Of a stretch of DNA of 34,416 bases, positions 31,361-34,416 are shown piece by piece (within the stretch, counting starts at the first letter, position 1; each line of letters begins with the position of its first letter). The position numbers and the translations under genes were made by a program. This DNA is from Gemmatimonadota bacterium (lineage in GTDB: Bacteria; Gemmatimonadota; Gemmatimonadetes; Gemmatimonadales; GWC2-71-9), in NCBI GenBank assembly GCA_029863245.1, contig JAOTVV010000031.1, positions 1 to 34,416 of the forward strand. Direction: 5' to 3'. Below the pieces are notes generated by a model, which worked only from the letters and a program-made list of their open reading frames with translations, ran no database searches and had not been told where the DNA came from.

Positions 31361-32749
31361 TCAATTCCGCGCGCGAGGGAGCGGCACCGGCAGGTCGGCG
31401 ACCACATAGACCATAACCGCCATCGCCGCCACACACTCGGCCATCTCGCGCGGATCCAACTTGTCGATCGTGTCCGCGTCGCTGTGATGGTACCAGAAGT
31501 ATCGAGACCCCTCCACAGACAACCCCATGCCGGGCACACCGGCCCGCATGAGCGGCCCGATGTCGGCTCCCCCACCGGGACGGGTCACCCGCCCCGCATC
31601 GATGCGCGCCAGCAGGCCGCCAATCTCCGCCACGATCGCATAGGCCGCGTCCGACCCGCCAAAGCCGAACCCCAGTGGCTTGAACACCCCTGCGTCGGAC
31701 TCGATCGCCAGCACATGCCGGTCGACCTCGTCGCTGTGGGCCTCCCGATAGGCCTCGCCGCCGCGTAGCCCGTTCTCCTCGTTGGTCCAGAGCACGACGC
31801 GGACGGTACGCCGGGGACGCAACCCGAGACGGTGGAGCAGTCGGACAGCCTCCCAGGCCGCCACACTCCCACCGCCGTCATCCATGGCACCCTGCCCCAC
31901 ATCCCACGAGTCGATGTGCCCACCCAAGACAACGATCTCCTCGGGGTGTTCGGTTCCCGTGAGCTCCGCCACGACGTTACGGGAGGGGGCGTCGGGGAGC
32001 GTCTCCGCCCCCATGATCAGCCGGACCACGATCCGCTCGCCCCGATCCGCCATACGTTGCAGCAACATCGCGTCTTCGACGGTGATGGCGGCAAAGGGGA
32101 TCTGCGGGACGTCGGCGGCGTAGCTCATCGCGCCGGTATGCGGCGTCTGCAGGGAGTACGGCGTGACCGACCTGAGGAGGGCCGCCGCGGCGCCGGCTCT
32201 GGCGGCAGCGATGGCCCCGAGCAATCGGTACTGCACCGTCCGCCCGTACCCGGTGAACGGCACGTTGAAGAGCACGATCTTCCCGCGAGCTTCCTCGGCG
32301 CGCGCTTCGAGCTCGTCCCAGCTCCCGACCACCACCACTTCGGCTTCGATCCCGCCGGGCGGTGTCCCGACGCTCCCGCCGAGACCCGACATCGGGAGGG
32401 CGCGGCGGCGGGGCTCGATCAGCTCGGCCGACTCCGCTCCCCGTACCCAGTGCGGCACCATCACGGGCTCGCCCCGCACGTTCTCCAGGCCGTCGCGCTC
32501 CATCTCATCCACGATCCAGTCCAGCGCGCGCTCCAGATTCGCACTCCCGCTCAGCCGGTGGCCAAACCGATCCACGAGCTTCGACAGGCGGGCATACGCC
32601 GAACTGTCGGCCAACGCCGCATCGATGATCCGATCGGCGACGCCGCGGTACTGGGCATCGATCGGCGACTGCGACCATGCCGTGGTCGCCGAAGCACCGC
32701 ACGCGGCAACCGCGAGCGCAACTGCCCAGAGGTGGCGAACTCCCCTCAT
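31361..32749 (-). CDS. Exported M28-family metallopeptidase (carboxypeptidase Q-like)
   Basis: A protein of 462 residues with a signal peptide (HLWAVALAVAACGASAT, cleavage near WSQ). The co-catalytic zinc ligands of M28 are visible: His278 in GGHIDSWD, Asp290 in MDDGGG, Glu324/Glu325 in WTNEENG, Asp in IESDAG and His in YFWYHHSDADTID. A PA-type insert (EVVVVGSWDELEARA to FAAITVEDAMLL) precedes the catalytic core, as in plasma glutamate carboxypeptidase. It probably cleaves peptides in the periplasm or outside the cell. ATG at 32749. It is 75 bp downstream of the M14 gene and 39 bp upstream of the cytochrome gene, all on one strand. Confidence 0.92.
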   Translation of the reverse strand: MRGVRHLWAVALAVAACGASATTAWSQSPIDAQYRGVADRIIDAALADSSAYARLSKLVDRFGHRLSGSANLERALDWIVDEMERDGLENVRGEPVMVPHWVRGAESAELIEPRRRALPMSGLGGSVGTPPGGIEAEVVVVGSWDELEARAEEARGKIVLFNVPFTGYGRTVQYRLLGAIAAARAGAAAALLRSVTPYSLQTPHTGAMSYAADVPQIPFAAITVEDAMLLQRMADRGERIVVRLIMGAETLPDAPSRNVVAELTGTEHPEEIVVLGGHIDSWDVGQGAMDDGGGSVAAWEAVRLLHRLGLRPRRTVRVVLWTNEENGLRGGEAYREAHSDEVDRHVLAIESDAGVFKPLGFGFGGSDAAYAIVAEIGGLLARIDAGRVTRPGGGADIGPLMRAGVPGMGLSVEGSRYFWYHHSDADTIDKLDPREMAECVAAMAVMVYVVADLPVPLPRARN

Positions 32750-32824
32750 CGTATCAGCCTGCCAGTCACGGCAATTCCTTTCGCTTTCATGAGGTCTACG
32801 TGGTCCGTCGCCCCGCCGGGCCGC

Positions 32825-34390
32825 TCAGCGTGTCGGTACTCGCAGGATTGGGTAGTGTTGCGCCCCATCGAGCACCTCATCCAGCACGTTCCAGTTCACC
32901 AGCCCATCGTCCGACCGGGGCTCGAGGAGCGCCACGATCAGCCGGGCCAACGGTTGCGCGACCGGCACCAGTACGGCGCTCGCGGGCACGTCGAGCTCGA
33001 CGTGTTCGTATCGACCGTACAACGTCCGCTCGGCGTGGCCCTGATACTCGCGGCCGGCGACAGACGTGGAATCGATGACGAAGCGGTCCACAGTCGCCTG
33101 CATCGACCGAGCGAGAGGTCGTCTTTTCACACCGTGAGCATCGAGCAGCGCGAGGACACTGGTGAGATCGCCGGGAACGACGTATGCCGTCGGGACCCGC
33201 ACGACCTCCGTACCCCGGAATGAACCGAAGTCCGGCATCCGTTCCCGATGCACCACGTCGACCCGCCGGTACATGGTGCGACCGGTGTATGGGTGGCGTT
33301 CCTCGGCCACCTCTCCCAGGAGAATCTCCACCGAGTCGCCCCGTTGAACGGTCGCGCGGAGTGCCAGCTCACTCCCCGTGAGATCGGTGCTGTCGGCCGC
33401 AGCCACGATCGCTCCGATGAGCGAGGCGTTCCGATGGGCATACTCGACCACTTCCTCCACGAACCGAAGGGTGCTCGCCACACGCTCAGGGAAGCTCGCG
33501 TAGGCGTAGGCCTCACTCAGGATGGCGAAGCGGTTTCTGAGCCCCACGTAGTTGGTGGTGAACCGCGGCCGATGATCGAAGGTGTACCACCCGCGTTCCG
33601 CCGATCCGGCCCGAAAGGGCACGTTGCCGTAGTAGTAGAAGTCCCAGCCGCTCGTCTCCTTGATCCGACGCGTGACCGCGGGCAGCCAATCGGAGCGCAA
33701 CTGCTGCACGATAGCCGAGTCGGTGTTCGGGTGGAGCGGCGGCGCGTAGAGCAAGTGATAGGATCGGCGGGTCCCGTTGGTGGTGTGGAGATCCAGGAGG
33801 ACGTGCGGGTCCCAGCGCCGCAGGGCCGACACGAGCGACCGCGCTTCCGGCGACTCGAGCTTCATATTGTCCCGATTGAGGTCGAGATCCTGCGCGTTCG
33901 CCCGCTGGCCCATCCCACCGATCGGCCCGTACTGCCCGGGCCGGTTGGTGAGCCGCACCCGTTCGTTGCCGTCCGCATTGTAGATCGGGGCAATGAGCAG
34001 CACGAGCGAGTCGAGCCAATCGTCGTGCGCCCCAGCCGCCAGTGCCCGGATCAGCATCAACGTGGCCTCTTTGCCGCTGACCTCTCCGGCATGGATGTTC
34101 GCGAGCACGAACACGCGCGTCTTTCCGGATTCGCGGACTGCTCTGGGATCGGGTCCCGCTACATCACCGATCACCACCAGCGGAAGCGGCCGCCCCTCGA
34201 ACGAGTAGCCGAAGGTGGTGAGGTGAATCTTCGGGGAACGCTCCGCCGCCAGACCAACGAATGCCATCACATCGGCGTAGCTGCTGGTTTCACGAAAGTC
34301 GGTGCGTTCGGGACGCGTCGGCGGATCGGTCCTCGGTGCCGTTTGCGCGGCCAGCGGCGACCAACCAGCGACCGACAAGCCGATCAGCAT
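32825..34390 (-). CDS. Exported M14-family zinc carboxypeptidase (5' end probably outside window)
   Basis: From the ATG at 34390 the protein has 521 residues, but the frame stays open to the window edge (34416). The upstream residues (HRHALAIW) lengthen the hydrophobic signal sequence, so the true start is probably just beyond the right edge. The M14 zinc site is His100 and Glu103 in NIHAGEVSGKEATL with His202 in LLDLHTTNG, and the catalytic glutamate is Glu293 in ILSEAYAY. PIYNADGNERVRL and DLDLNRDNMKLESPE are also typical. The remaining 220 residues are a beta-rich C-terminal extension ending ILRVPTR. It is exported and likely trims C-terminal residues from peptides. The M28 peptidase and the cytochrome follow on the same strand. 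Confidence 0.9.
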   Translation of the reverse strand: MLIGLSVAGWSPLAAQTAPRTDPPTRPERTDFRETSSYADVMAFVGLAAERSPKIHLTTFGYSFEGRPLPLVVIGDVAGPDPRAVRESGKTRVFVLANIHAGEVSGKEATLMLIRALAAGAHDDWLDSLVLLIAPIYNADGNERVRLTNRPGQYGPIGGMGQRANAQDLDLNRDNMKLESPEARSLVSALRRWDPHVLLDLHTTNGTRRSYHLLYAPPLHPNTDSAIVQQLRSDWLPAVTRRIKETSGWDFYYYGNVPFRAGSAERGWYTFDHRPRFTTNYVGLRNRFAILSEAYAYASFPERVASTLRFVEEVVEYAHRNASLIGAIVAAADSTDLTGSELALRATVQRGDSVEILLGEVAEERHPYTGRTMYRRVDVVHRERMPDFGSFRGTEVVRVPTAYVVPGDLTSVLALLDAHGVKRRPLARSMQATVDRFVIDSTSVAGREYQGHAERTLYGRYEHVELDVPASAVLVPVAQPLARLIVALLEPRSDDGLVNWNVLDEVLDGAQHYPILRVPTR

Positions 34391-34416
34391 CCATATCGCG
34401 AGCGCATGCCGGTGTG

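Noticed and set aside
31832..33223. Long forward frame opposite the M28 and M14 genes
   Set aside because: Spans two real reverse-strand genes and the gap between them; no recognisable domain.

Overview
The window is a high-GC stretch of bacterial chromosome with short intergenic gaps. I see no insertion sequence, phage gene, CRISPR array or origin. Two very large Asp-box (BNR/sortilin-like) secreted proteins in head-to-head orientation, several exported metallopeptidases (M14, M28, M55), a DUF4412-type exported protein and a Na+-pumping decarboxylase together suggest Gemmatimonadota or a related environmental phylum. That placement is inferred from gene content only.

Layout. 1-5.0 kb: a partial TIGR03546-type membrane protein (-), a single-chain ADP-forming acyl-CoA synthetase (+), a KamA-type radical SAM protein (-) whose stop overlaps that of the synthetase, and a TIGR01777-type epimerase (+). 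5.0-7.4 kb: a small protein built from Asp/Glu-Arg-Arg repeats (-), a small membrane protein (-), an AMMECR1-domain protein (-) and a cysteine-rich membrane-anchored ferredoxin-like protein (+). 7.4-10.4 kb (-): tRNA-Thr(CGT), tRNA-Leu(GAG), a DUF4412-type exported protein, an ATP-grasp ligase and a NifU-domain scaffold. 10.6-17.1 kb: the divergent sortilin-like pair. 17.1-19.2 kb: EgtD (-) beside the C-terminal remnant of a D-aminoacylase (+). 19.4-21.1 kb: a predicted outer-membrane barrel (+) and a four-helix membrane protein (-).

21.2-28.3 kb (+): MOSC protein, MsrB, an atypical biotin-protein ligase, then OadG-OadA-OadB, followed after a possible promoter by an NAD-type malic enzyme. The small OadG gene is easily missed: it overlaps the oadA start by ATGA. 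This block sits at the pyruvate/oxaloacetate/malate node. The ligase probably biotinylates OadA at Lys589, and the complex would couple oxaloacetate (or malonate-like) decarboxylation to Na+ export.

28.4-34.4 kb: an exported M55 D-aminopeptidase tightly coupled to dodecin (-), a two-helix K+ channel with RCK domains (+), then a cytochrome P460-like lipoprotein, an M28 peptidase and an M14 carboxypeptidase (all -, possibly one transcript). Strong stem-loops lie between most convergent gene pairs. The best leads for something undescribed are the DRR-repeat protein, the cysteine-rich ferredoxin, the KamA variant without a visible PGGGGK motif, and the atypical biotin ligase tied to oadGAB. I do not see a clear new multi-gene defence or mobile system.
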